This document shows positions 1 to 7,869 of a DNA stretch of 21,575 nucleotides, piece by piece. The stretch spans positions 1 through 21,575 of the forward strand of contig JBILVS010000043.1 in the NCBI GenBank assembly GCA_044370335.1. Reading direction: 5' to 3'. Numbering within the stretch: the first letter of the stretch is position 1; the number at the start of each line of letters is the position of its first letter. Source of the stretch: REEB509 sp044370335. Its GTDB lineage: Bacteria; Pseudomonadota; Alphaproteobacteria; Caulobacterales; Aquidulcibacteraceae. Below the pieces are notes generated by a model. That model worked only from the letters and a program-made list of their open reading frames with translations, ran no database searches and was not told the origin of the DNA. The position numbers and the translations under genes are program-made.

Positions 1-1
1 C

Positions 2-1267
2 CCCGGCCTCTCGCTGTCGGTGCTGATCGAACCCTTGGGCGCCTTCATGGCGGCCCTCACAGCGCTCCTCGGCGCCATGGTGACGGTGTTCAGCATCGGC
101 TATCACCGCGCCTCGGGGCTCCGCCACGCCGACCGCCGCCAGACCGCCGCCGGCCTGACGCTCGCGGCCGCTTTGGCGGCGATCCTTGCGGGCAATCTCG
201 CCACCCTTTTTGTTTGCGTCATGGCCCTGGCCGCCGCCGCCTCCGCCTTGGTCGCGGTCGGAGCGGAAGGGGAGGCGCGCAAGGGCGCCCAAACCATCCT
301 CGCCATCATGCTGGCTGTGGCCGCAGGACTTTTGTTGCCCGCGGCTGTGGCTTTGGGCGCCGTGGCCGACGGCGCGTCTTTCCAGCCCGGCGGCGTGTTC
401 CGCGCCAACGCCTCGGCTCTAGCGATCAGCACCTTGATGCTTCTTACCATCTTTGGGGTCGCCGCCTCGGGACTGTTGCCGATGTCCGGCTGGGTCGGCG
501 CCGCTGCGACCGCACCCGCCCCCGTCGGGGCGATGCTGTATGGCGTGGCGGTGACCCCTGTCGGGGCATTCATCATTCTCAAGGTCTGCGTCTATGTTTT
601 CAGCGGCGCCCTGCAGCGCGACCTCTTCGCCACCGACATCGTCTTGGCGGTTAGCGCCGCCTCCACCGTGATCCTGGGCCTTGTTGGCCTGTCTCAGCCG
701 GATTTGCGCGTGCGTCTGGCTTACGTGTTGGCGGGCCAGGCCGCAGGCGTCGCCGCCGCCGCCATCGCCGCAAGCCCGGCCGGGGTGCTCGCCGCCATGT
801 TCCAGCTTTATGCGCTCTCGTCCGCCGGCTGCTTGGCCTTCATGGCTGCGGGCGCGGTCCGCGCCGCCACCGGCCGCACCGCCGCCGCCGACATGGCGGG
901 CATCGGTCGGGCGCTCCCCTGGACCATGGCGGGCTTCGCTGTGGCCGTCGTCTCAATCGTCGGCTTGGCGCCTTTCGCCGGCGCCTGGGGCAAGTTCTGG
1001 CTGATCGTGACCGCGGTGGACGCCGAACGCCCGTGGTACGGCGTGGTTGTGGCTCTCGGCGCGGTGGTGAGCTTCGCCGCGCTCGCTTCCGTCGCCACTC
1101 GCGCCTTCGCCGACCCCGCGCCGAAAGACCCCTTCAAGCGCGCCGACGGCGCGTCTCTCCTGATGGTCGCCCCGATTGTCTTCGGGGTCGTGATCCTGGC
1201 CGCCCTGCTTTTCCTGGTTGACCCGATCAACATCTATTTCGCCCCGATCTGGGAGGTCGCCCCATGA
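2..1267 (+). CDS. Complex I/Mrp-antiporter-like membrane subunit (5' end outside window)
   Basis: This is a polytopic membrane protein of the proton-conducting antiporter family (NuoL/M/N, MrpA/D type). The reading frame is open to the left edge, and the residues before the GTG at 20 fit the family's early helices, so the true start is probably upstream of the window. The protein is almost entirely hydrophobic helices. A family-like stretch (LLPMSGWVGAAATAPAPVGA) takes the place of the usual HGWLPDAHxxAPTPVSA motif, and a later GLAPFAGAWGKFWLI matches the conserved late helix region. Charged residues normally essential for proton transfer are missing: the segment matching the TM5 Glu reads FVCVMALAAA, and the TM7 Lys is not present. 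Its stop overlaps the next ATG (ATGA at 1264-1267), so the genes are translationally coupled. Family assignment is fairly sure; the transported ion and partner subunits are unknown. Confidence 0.75.
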   Translation, partial: PGLSLSVLIEPLGAFMAALTALLGAMVTVFSIGYHRASGLRHADRRQTAAGLTLAAALAAILAGNLATLFVCVMALAAAASALVAVGAEGEARKGAQTILAIMLAVAAGLLLPAAVALGAVADGASFQPGGVFRANASALAISTLMLLTIFGVAASGLLPMSGWVGAAATAPAPVGAMLYGVAVTPVGAFIILKVCVYVFSGALQRDLFATDIVLAVSAASTVILGLVGLSQPDLRVRLAYVLAGQAAGVAAAAIAASPAGVLAAMFQLYALSSAGCLAFMAAGAVRAATGRTAAADMAGIGRALPWTMAGFAVAVVSIVGLAPFAGAWGKFWLIVTAVDAERPWYGVVVALGAVVSFAALASVATRAFADPAPKDPFKRADGASLLMVAPIVFGVVILAALLFLVDPINIYFAPIWEVAP

Positions 1268-1524
1268 GCCCTGCCGGAGCCCCCCGCCGCGCCAGTATAA
1301 CGGCCCTCGGCGCCGCCGGCGCCGCGGTAGCCGCTCTCGCCGCAATCGCCGCCCTGCGCACCTTTCTGGCGGGGCAGGCCGTGCCGTCCCCCTTGCCGGG
1401 AGGCGCCGCCGCCATGGGCGCCGCCGCCGCCGGAGCCGCGATTCTGCTGGCCGGGCTGCTCCGATTTCTGGTGAGAGCTCCTGCCGTCGAACCGGAGGAC
1501 GACGATGCTGTCGATCGCGCCTAA
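1264..1524 (+). CDS. Small two-helix membrane protein in the antiporter-like operon
   Basis: The product is 86 residues, very rich in Ala and Gly, with two likely membrane helices (about residues 12-37 and 45-68) and an acidic C-terminal tail (EPEDDDAVDRA). The start overlaps the stop of the upstream gene by four bases, and its own end overlaps the start of the next gene by 20 bases, so it is clearly part of the same operon. I do not recognise the family. Mrp operons contain small subunits (C, E, F, G) of comparable size, but no motif here lets me assign it to one of them, and a two-helix product is shorter than MrpC or MrpF. The operon position, rather than the sequence, suggests it is an accessory subunit of the same membrane complex. 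Confidence 0.65.
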   Translation: MSPAGAPRRASITALGAAGAAVAALAAIAALRTFLAGQAVPSPLPGGAAAMGAAAAGAAILLAGLLRFLVRAPAVEPEDDDAVDRA

Positions 1525-3199
1525 TCCAGGATTGCCGCTCCTCGCCGCAGGCCTTTTGATGCTGGCGCTGCCCGCGCTGGCTCGGGCTCCGGTCCTGGCG
1601 CTTGGCGCCCTTGGGTCGCTGGTGATGTTGTTTGCGCCCGACTTTGGCGCCTCTCAGGCGATGGAGCAGTTGGGCGTCGTCATCGTCGTCCGCTTCGATG
1701 CTCTGGCTCAGCTCATCGGTTTTTCGCTCACGTTGATAGCCCTGGTCGCCACTTTAGGCGCGCCCCAACCGCGCAGCCGCGGCGAGGACGCAGCTTTGGG
1801 TCTGCATCTCGGCGCTGCGGCGACCGCAGTGTTCGCGGGGGACTTGGTGAGCCTTCTCGCCGCCACCGAACTCTCAGCCCTTGCCGGCGGCTGGCTGATT
1901 CTCGCCGCCGGCGGAAGGACTGCCCTGGCCGCGGGCGCGCGCTACCTGATGTGGCAGGCCCCGGCCGCCATCGCGCTCCTTGCGGGCTGCGCGTTTCTTC
2001 TCGCGCACAACAATTCATCCGAGTTCGGCCTCGCTTCCCTCAACTCGCTCGGCGGGGTTTTGCTGCTGATCGGTTTTGCGATCCGCATCGGCGCGCCGCT
2101 GGCGCATCCATGGCTCCGGGATGCCGCCGCCGCCGTCTCCCCCGGGGCCCTAACCGCCATGGTCCTGACCGGGCCGCTTTTAGGCCTTTACGCCCTGACC
2201 CGCGCCTTCCCCGGCGAACCCGTCCTCGTCGTCTTCGGCCTTGGGATGATTGCGCTGGGCGCGATCTACGCCTTTGCGGAAGCCGATCTGCGCCGCGCTT
2301 TCGGCGGGCTCGTGACCCTGCAGATGGGGACCTGCCTCGCCGCCGCCGGCGCGCCGGAGGGCCTAGGGGCTGGGGCGGCGGCGCTTCTCGCCTTCACAGC
2401 CACGGTCGGCTCGCTGGCTTTGGGCGCGGCCCTGGCCGTGGGCGTCAGTGTTGCGGGCGCCACCGACGCCCGCCACATGCCCGCGCTGGCGCCGCGCTTG
2501 CCCCTGAGCGCCGTCTCAGCCGTGATCGGAGCGGCCAGCTTGGGCGCGGCCCCAGTCTTGGCCGGCGGGGTGGGCCTCGGTCTCGCCGCGGGCGCCCATG
2601 GAGCAGCGGGGGGCGCCTTCGGCGCCTTTATCGGCCCGATCGCGGCGGCCCTCGGCGCTTTGGCCGCGGCCCGTGTGGCCGCCGCGACCTTTTTTGCTCC
2701 GACCGGGGTCGCGCCCAAAGGGCCCCGCGTCGTCGGTGGCGGCGTTCTGATCGCCCTGCTTCTTAGCGTGTTTCTCTGCATTGCCATCGGTGCGGCGCCC
2801 AGGTGGCTGACGGCTTTGGCTCCGAACCCGCTCGCGATCCAGATCGCCTGGATCGACCTGATCGATCTCGCCTTGGCCGCAGCGGCCGCCTTGTCTGTTC
2901 TTGGCCTTGCCTGCGCGATCCGGATCACCGCGCTCCGCGGGGTCGGCGCGCCGCTGGATGTTGATGATCTCTACCGCGGCCCCGTGTTCGCTTTGCTCCG
3001 ATGGTTGGCGGCGCTTGTCCTGCGCCTGTTCTCCACGCTGCGCGCCTTGGGAGAGGCGGGCCTCGCAGGGCTTCGGCGCGGCTTTGTCGGCCTTGCCCGC
3101 TTTGCCGATCGCCCTTATCGGCCCGCTGGTCCAGGTCTAGCGGGAGCGCTGGCAGCTTCTTTGCTTCTCATTTTTCTCGTGATCTCTTCGAAAGCCTAG
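1505..3199 (+). CDS. Complex I/Mrp-antiporter-like large membrane subunit
   Basis: The product is 564 residues with roughly fourteen hydrophobic helices and belongs to the NuoL/M/N-MrpA/D family of proton-conducting subunits. The segment around residues 112-130 (DLVSLLAATELSALAGGW) keeps the TM5 glutamate (E122). Residues 199-206 (LAHPWLRD) resemble the PLHxWLPDA motif, and residues 261-275 (DLRRAFGGLVTLQMG) match the DLKRLLAYSSISQMG motif. The lysine of TM7 is not where it is expected (MVLTGPLLGLYALTR). Near the C-terminus, DVDDLYRGP resembles the tail of MrpA/D-type subunits. It overlaps the small gene before it by 20 bases and is the last gene of the operon. It probably works with the 2-1267 product in a membrane complex that moves H+ or Na+, but the reaction cannot be read from sequence. 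Confidence 0.75.
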   Translation: MLSIAPNPGLPLLAAGLLMLALPALARAPVLALGALGSLVMLFAPDFGASQAMEQLGVVIVVRFDALAQLIGFSLTLIALVATLGAPQPRSRGEDAALGLHLGAAATAVFAGDLVSLLAATELSALAGGWLILAAGGRTALAAGARYLMWQAPAAIALLAGCAFLLAHNNSSEFGLASLNSLGGVLLLIGFAIRIGAPLAHPWLRDAAAAVSPGALTAMVLTGPLLGLYALTRAFPGEPVLVVFGLGMIALGAIYAFAEADLRRAFGGLVTLQMGTCLAAAGAPEGLGAGAAALLAFTATVGSLALGAALAVGVSVAGATDARHMPALAPRLPLSAVSAVIGAASLGAAPVLAGGVGLGLAAGAHGAAGGAFGAFIGPIAAALGALAAARVAAATFFAPTGVAPKGPRVVGGGVLIALLLSVFLCIAIGAAPRWLTALAPNPLAIQIAWIDLIDLALAAAAALSVLGLACAIRITALRGVGAPLDVDDLYRGPVFALLRWLAALVLRLFSTLRALGEAGLAGLRRGFVGLARFADRPYRPAGPGLAGALAASLLLIFLVISSKA

Positions 3200-3350
3200 C
3201 GAGCCCACAATTACAGTGTAGGTGGCCTTGGGGGCGATTTGGGCCCCGCCTCTTGTCCGGGTTGCTTGGGACATTGCTGGTGTTTTATCTTGAAGCAGAA
3301 GTGGTCCTGTCTTATCCCAGTGCGCCATGATGTGGGGGTTCTGTTAGAAT

Positions 3351-3881
3351 ATGATCAATACTATTGCTCTAGTCGAAATGGCCGCCGATATTGTAGCGGC
3401 TTATGTGAGCGCCAACGATGTCGCCGCCGATAAAGTCCCCGACCTGATCCGAACGGTCTATAGTGCCTTGGAAGCCTCTTCCGCCGCGCAACCTGTCCAG
3501 GCGCCGCTTGAGCCCGCGGTCCCGATCAAAAAGTCGATCACGCCAGACTTCATTGTCTGTCTGGAAGACGGCAAGCGTTTCCGGTCCTTGAAACGGCACC
3601 TGCGCACCAAGTTCAACCTGACCCCGGAAGAATATCGCGCCAAATGGGGTCTCCCGGCGGACTATCCGATGGTCGCCCCATCTTATGCCCAAGCGCGCTC
3701 CAAGCTCGCGATTGACATGGGCCTTGGCGTGCGTCGCAAAAACGCCCGCGCCGCCGTCGCCGCCTCCCCGTCCACCGCCCGTAAGCCCGAGCGCATCGTG
3801 AAGCCCGCCGCGGGCAAGACAGCCAAACCGGTGAAAGGCGGGAAAGCCAAGACCGGGGGCGATAAATCCGGCCAAAGCTGA
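3351..3881 (+). CDS. MucR/Ros family transcriptional regulator
   Basis: The product is 176 residues. MucR/Ros proteins are alphaproteobacterial DNA-binding regulators that bind AT-rich targets and act as H-NS-like silencers or cell-cycle regulators. The N-terminal oligomerisation region (about 1-45) is followed by the DNA-binding core, with IVCLEDGKRFRSLKRHL at 68-84 and TPEEYRAKWGLPADYPMVAP at 91-110, both very close to the family consensus. A Lys/Ala-rich basic tail (residues 128-176) is longer than in typical members. In Ros the zinc ligands are C-x2-C and two histidines. Here C70 and H83 are kept, but the second Cys is D73 and the following His pair is K87-F88, so the finger may be metal-poor or metal-free, as reported for some MucR relatives. 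The gene is monocistronic by spacing (151 bases upstream, 113 downstream). Confidence 0.93.
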   Translation: MINTIALVEMAADIVAAYVSANDVAADKVPDLIRTVYSALEASSAAQPVQAPLEPAVPIKKSITPDFIVCLEDGKRFRSLKRHLRTKFNLTPEEYRAKWGLPADYPMVAPSYAQARSKLAIDMGLGVRRKNARAAVAASPSTARKPERIVKPAAGKTAKPVKGGKAKTGGDKSGQS

Positions 3882-3906
3882 GGCGCACGGCGCGAGTATC
3901 TTTCTA

Positions 3907-3919
3907 TCCTATAATAGGA
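3907..3919 (+). promoter_or_regulatory. 13-bp perfect palindrome containing a TATAAT box
   Basis: The sequence TCCTATAATAGGA is a perfect inverted repeat with 6-base arms and one central base. It contains TATAAT at 3910-3915, 80 bases upstream of the DnaA-domain-IV gene, so it could be a -10 element, an operator, or both. No convincing -35 box was seen 17 bases upstream. Confidence 0.3.
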
Positions 3920-3994
3920 AATTGATCCCACACCTTTGTCGCCCGGCGATGTGGTGTTCGCTCGCGTTCGGCGCGGGACACAGGAGGATGAGGG

Positions 3995-4312
3995 ATGAGC
4001 AGCGAATGGCGCGGACGCCGCCCGGACGGCGACGTGGCGCTGGCGAGAGCAGCCGTGAGCCTGGTCGAATACGCTGTGCGGATACCCGTGCAGGACATCG
4101 TATCGTCCACCCGCGGGTCGAGGATGGCCGCCTTCGCCCGGCAGGTCGCGATGGATCACTGTCATGTCGGGGGAGGCTTGTTTTTTGGGCGCGTCGCCGA
4201 GGCGTTCGGTCGCGACCGCTCCACTATCGCCTATGCCTGCCACATGATCGAGGATCGCCGCGACGATTGCGTGTTTGATGATCGGATCTGGCGCTCGCCG
4301 GCTGCAGCCTGA
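3995..4312 (+). CDS. Small protein with DnaA domain IV (Bac_DnaA_C-like helix-turn-helix)
   Basis: The product is 105 residues. Residues about 44-92 match the C-terminal DNA-binding domain of the replication initiator DnaA: ARQVAM (48-53), GGLFFGRVAEAFGRDRSTIA (59-78) and an EDRRDD tail correspond to the DnaA-signature helix-turn-helix that reads DnaA boxes. The AAA+ ATPase domain is absent, so it is not an initiator. Alphaproteobacteria commonly carry this stand-alone domain as a putative DNA-binding regulator, often directly upstream of a DUF6456 gene, and that arrangement is seen here: its stop overlaps the next start (TGATG at 4310-4314). Whether it binds DnaA boxes and competes with DnaA is untested and is inference. 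An upstream palindrome at 3907-3919 may belong to its promoter. Confidence 0.85.
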   Translation: MSSEWRGRRPDGDVALARAAVSLVEYAVRIPVQDIVSSTRGSRMAAFARQVAMDHCHVGGGLFFGRVAEAFGRDRSTIAYACHMIEDRRDDCVFDDRIWRSPAAA

Positions 4313-4858
4313 TGGCGCGGAAGGTCTTCCCCGCTCCCAAGACCTCAGGCCCTTTACCGACTGAGCCTCGCACCCAGATCAAAGAGGGCTGTCGCCTCCA
4401 GGCCGCCATTGGCGTCGAGCCTGCCGTTTCCCGCCTCGCGGGCTCAAGCCCATCACAGGCGAAACCTGGCTGACCCCGCAGGGACTCGCGGCGCCCAAAG
4501 GGTTGAGCAGCGATTTGGAGACGGGTTCCCGCGGGGGCGTTCACGTGTCCCGGTAGAACTTCGAAGGAAGAGGGGCGGGGCAGGTGGGGGGTTTGGAGGG
4601 GGCTCGGCGGGAGCCGAGGCCGCGCTCCTGCGGGGAGCAGGGGCCCAGCAGAGGGCCACGACCGCCCTCAACGCCTTGGCGCCGCCGCTCAGGCGGGAGG
4701 CCGAGCGCGACTGCGGCGAAGGCGCAAGTCTTAAAGACCTTGAGCGCCAGGACAACTTGCACGCCCGATCCGGGAAGATGGCGCTCAAGCGAGCCCTCAG
4801 CCAGCTGGCGCGGGCCTATCGGCTGCGGCAGCCGCCGCCAGCGCCCGGATCCGCGTGA
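4312..4858 (+). pseudogene. Frame-broken DUF6456 gene
   Basis: DUF6456 proteins usually follow the DnaA-domain-IV gene, and traces of one are present here in three frames. An ATG at 4312 opens a frame (MARKVFPAPKTSGP...) ending in TGA near 4471. From about 4440 the family-like text continues in a second frame (PITGETWLTPQGLAAPKGLS), which is interrupted by a TAG at 4554-4556 where family-like text suggests Trp-Asn-Phe. From about 4590 to the stop at 4856-4858 a third frame carries the conserved end (GASLKDLERQDNLHARSGKM, then ALKRALSQLARAYRL), matching the domain's usual GLEDVERERGWPARSAK-type C-terminus. At least two frame changes and one nonsense codon indicate a pseudogene, unless the assembly contains indel errors in this G-rich stretch. 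Its last 62 bases overlap the convergent sufE gene. Confidence 0.65.
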
Positions 4859-5258
4859 TCATCGCCCGCAGGCCGTTGGCCCGCTGCGCGCTCAGCGCCT
4901 CTCCCAAGCCGAGCTTGTGGAACAGGGCGTCGGGATCAATGGCGGCGATCTCGGTGGGCGTCCGGCCCGAGTAAAGCCGCAACACCAAAGCGATCAGGCC
5001 GCGGACGATGTGCGCGTCAGAATCCGCCGCAAGCTGCAGTCTGGGCGGCTGATCCGCCGTCGCTGAAGCCACGAGCCAGACCTGGCTGGCGCAACCCCGT
5101 ACCCGGTTGGCCTCGGTCTTGGCCTCTTCCAGCAGCGGCGGCAGGCTTTTGCCGAGATCGATGATGTGGCTGTAGCGCTCTTCCCAGTCAGAGAAGAACG
5201 CGAACTCATCGGCGAGAGCCGCAAGATCAGCGTCGATGGGGGCGGGCGCGTCCGGCAT
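4797..5258 (-). CDS. sufE: SufE family cysteine desulfuration protein
   Basis: SufE accepts persulfide sulfur from the cysteine desulfurase SufS and passes it on for iron-sulfur cluster assembly in the cytoplasm. The product is 153 residues from the ATG at 5258, a normal length. Conserved features are the SDWEERYSHIIDLGKSLPPL region (residues 23-42), NRVRGCASQVWL with the sulfur-accepting Cys at 56, a DSDAHIVRGLIALVL segment, and the end region LGLGEALSAQRANGLRAMI. A longer reading from a TTG at 5309 adds residues unlike SufE and overlaps the upstream gene, so the ATG is preferred. It lies 37 bases downstream of the secreted-protein gene and probably shares its transcript. No suf operon is nearby, so this is an orphan copy. 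Confidence 0.93.
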   Translation of the reverse strand: MPDAPAPIDADLAALADEFAFFSDWEERYSHIIDLGKSLPPLLEEAKTEANRVRGCASQVWLVASATADQPPRLQLAADSDAHIVRGLIALVLRLYSGRTPTEIAAIDPDALFHKLGLGEALSAQRANGLRAMITRIRALAAAAAADRPAPAG

Positions 5259-5295
5259 GCCGAGCAGATGGCGCCGAAAACCGGACGCTGCAACC

Positions 5296-6411
5296 CTATT
5301 GCAGCCCAACGCCCCCGGAAACCGGCGCGTTGCTCACCGGGGTGAAGGCCGCTGCCGGCGTCGGCGCCGGGTGGAACAGCCGGCCCATGCATAGCGCGAC
5401 GCTATTCACCGTGATCTCGCCTTCGCCCCAGCCGAGGGCGTGCTTGGCGATGCAGAAGGCCTGCTCGTGGTTGCGGCTGGACGATTGTTGGCAGCCGAGA
5501 AGGCCGCTCTGCGCGGCGGCGAAGCAGTTCGCTAGGAAAGGCTCGGTCAGAAGCCCGTCAAACACGTCGCTTCGGTCATCGTCAGCGCCGATGGCGTAAA
5601 GCGCCGCCAAAGCCACCATCCGGTCGATCGCCGCGATCCGGTCGGCGTCCGCCTGCCAGCGCTGGAGGCTGTAGCTCACTGGCGAAGCGGTCGTGAGCCC
5701 GGTCGCGCTGTCCCAGAAGTTAGGCCCGCCGAGGGCGTTCGGATCAGCGCTAACGCTGAAGCTCGCGGGCGCAGCGTAGAGCCGGGCCCGCAGCGTTTCC
5801 GGCGCCGGCCGCGTCGCGCTGGCCGACCCGAGCGCCGCGAGTTCGTTGTCCCGGGCGTCGGCGTTCCGGATCGCCGACCGGCCCCAGCCCACCCGAGTGA
5901 GGTCCGAGAACAGGCCGAGATACCGGTCCGCCGCCACCGCCACGCGACTGACGTCGCCATTGATCGCGTTCATGGCGAGCTGGGTGGCTTCCGGCCCCCC
6001 CCGCAACGTCCGGGCGAAGGCCGGCGTCCGGGTTAAGAGCGCGATGAACCCGTCACGGCCGAAATAGGCCTCAGCATCCCGCGCCGCGCGCACGAAATTG
6101 GGGTCCTGCGTCGCCGCAAGCGCCCCATAGGCTATCACGCCCCGCGCGAGGTAGGGGTAGTGGTGGTGGGCGCTGAGATCGAGCGCCCGCGCCAGATCAC
6201 GACTGGAGCTGATGTCCATCGTCCGGAGCGTGGTCACGTCCAGTTGATAGACGGCGTAAGGCTCCAGCGCCCGCTGCAGCGGGCCCGGCGTGCTGGCCAC
6301 CATCGTCGGCGCGGCGGTGGCCACCGCGTCCTGCGCCACGGCGCTCCCACCGGAGGAAGGGGCGAACAGGGCGGCCGCCGCCAGCCCCGTGAGAAGTGCA
6401 AGCCTCATCAT
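5296..6411 (-). CDS. Secreted protein of unknown function
   Basis: The start is taken at the ATG at 6411 because AAGGGA lies just upstream (6415-6420) and the protein then begins with a clean signal peptide: MMRLALLTGLAAAALFAP followed by SSGGSAVA and a likely cleavage before QDA. A longer reading to an ATG at 6450 adds an unconvincing N-terminus. The mature part, about 345 residues, is mostly helical in composition with no motif I recognise. The last 100 residues hold four cysteines that could form disulfides in the periplasm. The gene is divergent from the histidine kinase gene and is followed after 37 bases by sufE. The function is not known to me, and no enzyme class is suggested. Confidence 0.75.
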   Translation of the reverse strand: MMRLALLTGLAAAALFAPSSGGSAVAQDAVATAAPTMVASTPGPLQRALEPYAVYQLDVTTLRTMDISSSRDLARALDLSAHHHYPYLARGVIAYGALAATQDPNFVRAARDAEAYFGRDGFIALLTRTPAFARTLRGGPEATQLAMNAINGDVSRVAVAADRYLGLFSDLTRVGWGRSAIRNADARDNELAALGSASATRPAPETLRARLYAAPASFSVSADPNALGGPNFWDSATGLTTASPVSYSLQRWQADADRIAAIDRMVALAALYAIGADDDRSDVFDGLLTEPFLANCFAAAQSGLLGCQQSSSRNHEQAFCIAKHALGWGEGEITVNSVALCMGRLFHPAPTPAAAFTPVSNAPVSGGVGLQ

Positions 6412-6486
6412 CTGTCCCTTGATGGAGATCATCCGACGCCTAGTGTGCATGGATTCGGCCTCTAATCATTTAACGACGGCAGGATC

Positions 6487-7869
6487 TTGGGCTCCACGAC
6501 CCTTCAACCTTCGCGCCGAACGCGAGGCGTGTGGCCAGGTCCCTCATCGCTGCCTATAGAACGCTTTCCTATAGACGCTTTGTGCGCCAACGGGTTGGAC
6601 CAAACGGACGTGGCAGATCACCTCGCCGCATCGCCTGCGCGCTCCGCTTCGGCCGAGGCCGCAGCGCACCACCAGCTGAGCCTCGCCCTCTTGTGGTGGA
6701 TGGGCGCTGCTGTCATTGCCTGTTGTGTCGCCGCCTCTGCCGGAGCGGGACGCGCCATCGCCGCCGGAGCCGCCGCTCTTGCCCTTGCGCCAGCGGTAGC
6801 GACCCTGATCGTGCTGCCACGTTGGGGCGAAACCTGGGCGCAGGTGCTCGCGATCTTCAGTTGGCTGAGTTTTAACGCAGTCGCGGTGGCGGTGTCTGGG
6901 GGGGCGGCCTCCCCGGCGGCGCCGGGGCTGCTCCTCGCGCCGGCGATCGCGCTCTGGACCGGCCGCCGAGAACGGGTCGTTGAAGCCACGTTCTTCGCTC
7001 TCATCGCCTATATGGCCGCCACCGCCGCCTCCGCTTTGGCAGCGACTGCGATCGCCCCCTTGAGCCTCGGTCCGTTGCCGATGTTTCTAGCCGCCTTCGG
7101 CATAGCTTTCGCGGGCGGGCTGATGGCCGCCCACCCCCTCCGCCGGTCCGCCCTGGTCGCTGTGCCAGCGCCAGCCGACCGCAACCCGGCCCCCGTAACC
7201 GCCGAACTGAGCCATGAACTGCGCACACCGCTGACCCACATCATAGGCTTCGCCGAGTTGATGGAGCGCCAGGTTTTCGGGCCTCTTAATGACCGCTATC
7301 GAGAATATGCTGGCGTCATCCGGACCTCGGGCGCCCATCTCCTGGGTCTGGTCAATGCGATGCTCGACCTCTCGCGGCTGGAGGAGGGCGCTCGCCGACT
7401 GGAGATCGAACGCTTTGACGCCCGCGATATCGCCCGCGAAGTCGCCGCTAGCGCCCGCCCAAGCGCGGATGAAAAGGGCGTAAGGCTGACGCTCGAGATC
7501 CCCGAAACGCCCCTCACCAGCGACGCCGACCCAAGAGCGCTTCGTCAGATACTCTTCAACATCGTCTCCAACGGCGTGAAATTCACCCCGACCGAGGGTC
7601 AGGCGCGCCTCGCGCTTCGCGCGGACGGCCGAGATCTGGTCTTGGAGATGGCCGACTCCGGCCCCGGCATCCCACCGCAGGAGCGAGACGTGCTGGGCGG
7701 TCGCTTTGTCCGCGGCGAAAGCAGCGCCGGCGTCGAAGGAGCAGGGCTTGGCCTCGCCATCGTCAAGCGCCTTGCGGCGTTGCACGGCGGTGGTTTGAGC
7801 TTCGATGACGCCCCTGAAGGCGGAGCCCTTGTCCGCGTGCGGCTGCCGGTGCTGAGCCGATCCGCTTAA
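6487..7869 (+). CDS. Membrane sensor histidine kinase, PleC/DivJ-like
   Basis: The product is up to 460 residues. Residues about 65-215 form five to six membrane helices without an obvious periplasmic sensor domain, so any signal is probably sensed within the membrane. The kinase core follows: the dimerisation/phosphorylation motif AELSHELRTPL has the phospho-acceptor His at 243, with IIGFAELMERQVFGPLNDRY after it, as in the PleC/DivJ group. The ATP-binding domain has the N box NIVSNGVKFTP (358-368), the G1 box DSGPGIP (390-396) and the G2 box GAGLGLAI (418-425). All catalytic residues look intact. No response regulator is adjacent, so the partner is unknown. The start is uncertain: TTG at 6487, GTG at 6529 and GTG at 6610 are all in frame and none has a strong ribosome-binding site. 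The stop overlaps the convergent downstream gene by four bases. Confidence 0.9.
   Translation: MGSTTLQPSRRTRGVWPGPSSLPIERFPIDALCANGLDQTDVADHLAASPARSASAEAAAHHQLSLALLWWMGAAVIACCVAASAGAGRAIAAGAAALALAPAVATLIVLPRWGETWAQVLAIFSWLSFNAVAVAVSGGAASPAAPGLLLAPAIALWTGRRERVVEATFFALIAYMAATAASALAATAIAPLSLGPLPMFLAAFGIAFAGGLMAAHPLRRSALVAVPAPADRNPAPVTAELSHELRTPLTHIIGFAELMERQVFGPLNDRYREYAGVIRTSGAHLLGLVNAMLDLSRLEEGARRLEIERFDARDIAREVAASARPSADEKGVRLTLEIPETPLTSDADPRALRQILFNIVSNGVKFTPTEGQARLALRADGRDLVLEMADSGPGIPPQERDVLGGRFVRGESSAGVEGAGLGLAIVKRLAALHGGGLSFDDAPEGGALVRVRLPVLSRSA
6553..6581 (+). repeat. Tandem 15/14-bp direct repeat upstream of the kinase
   Basis: CCTATAGAACGCTTT (6553-6567) is followed immediately by CCTATAGACGCTTT (6568-6581); the copies differ by one extra A. 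Such adjacent repeats are typical of a regulator binding site. They sit inside the longest possible kinase frame, so they also suggest that the true kinase start could lie downstream. Confidence 0.55.
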
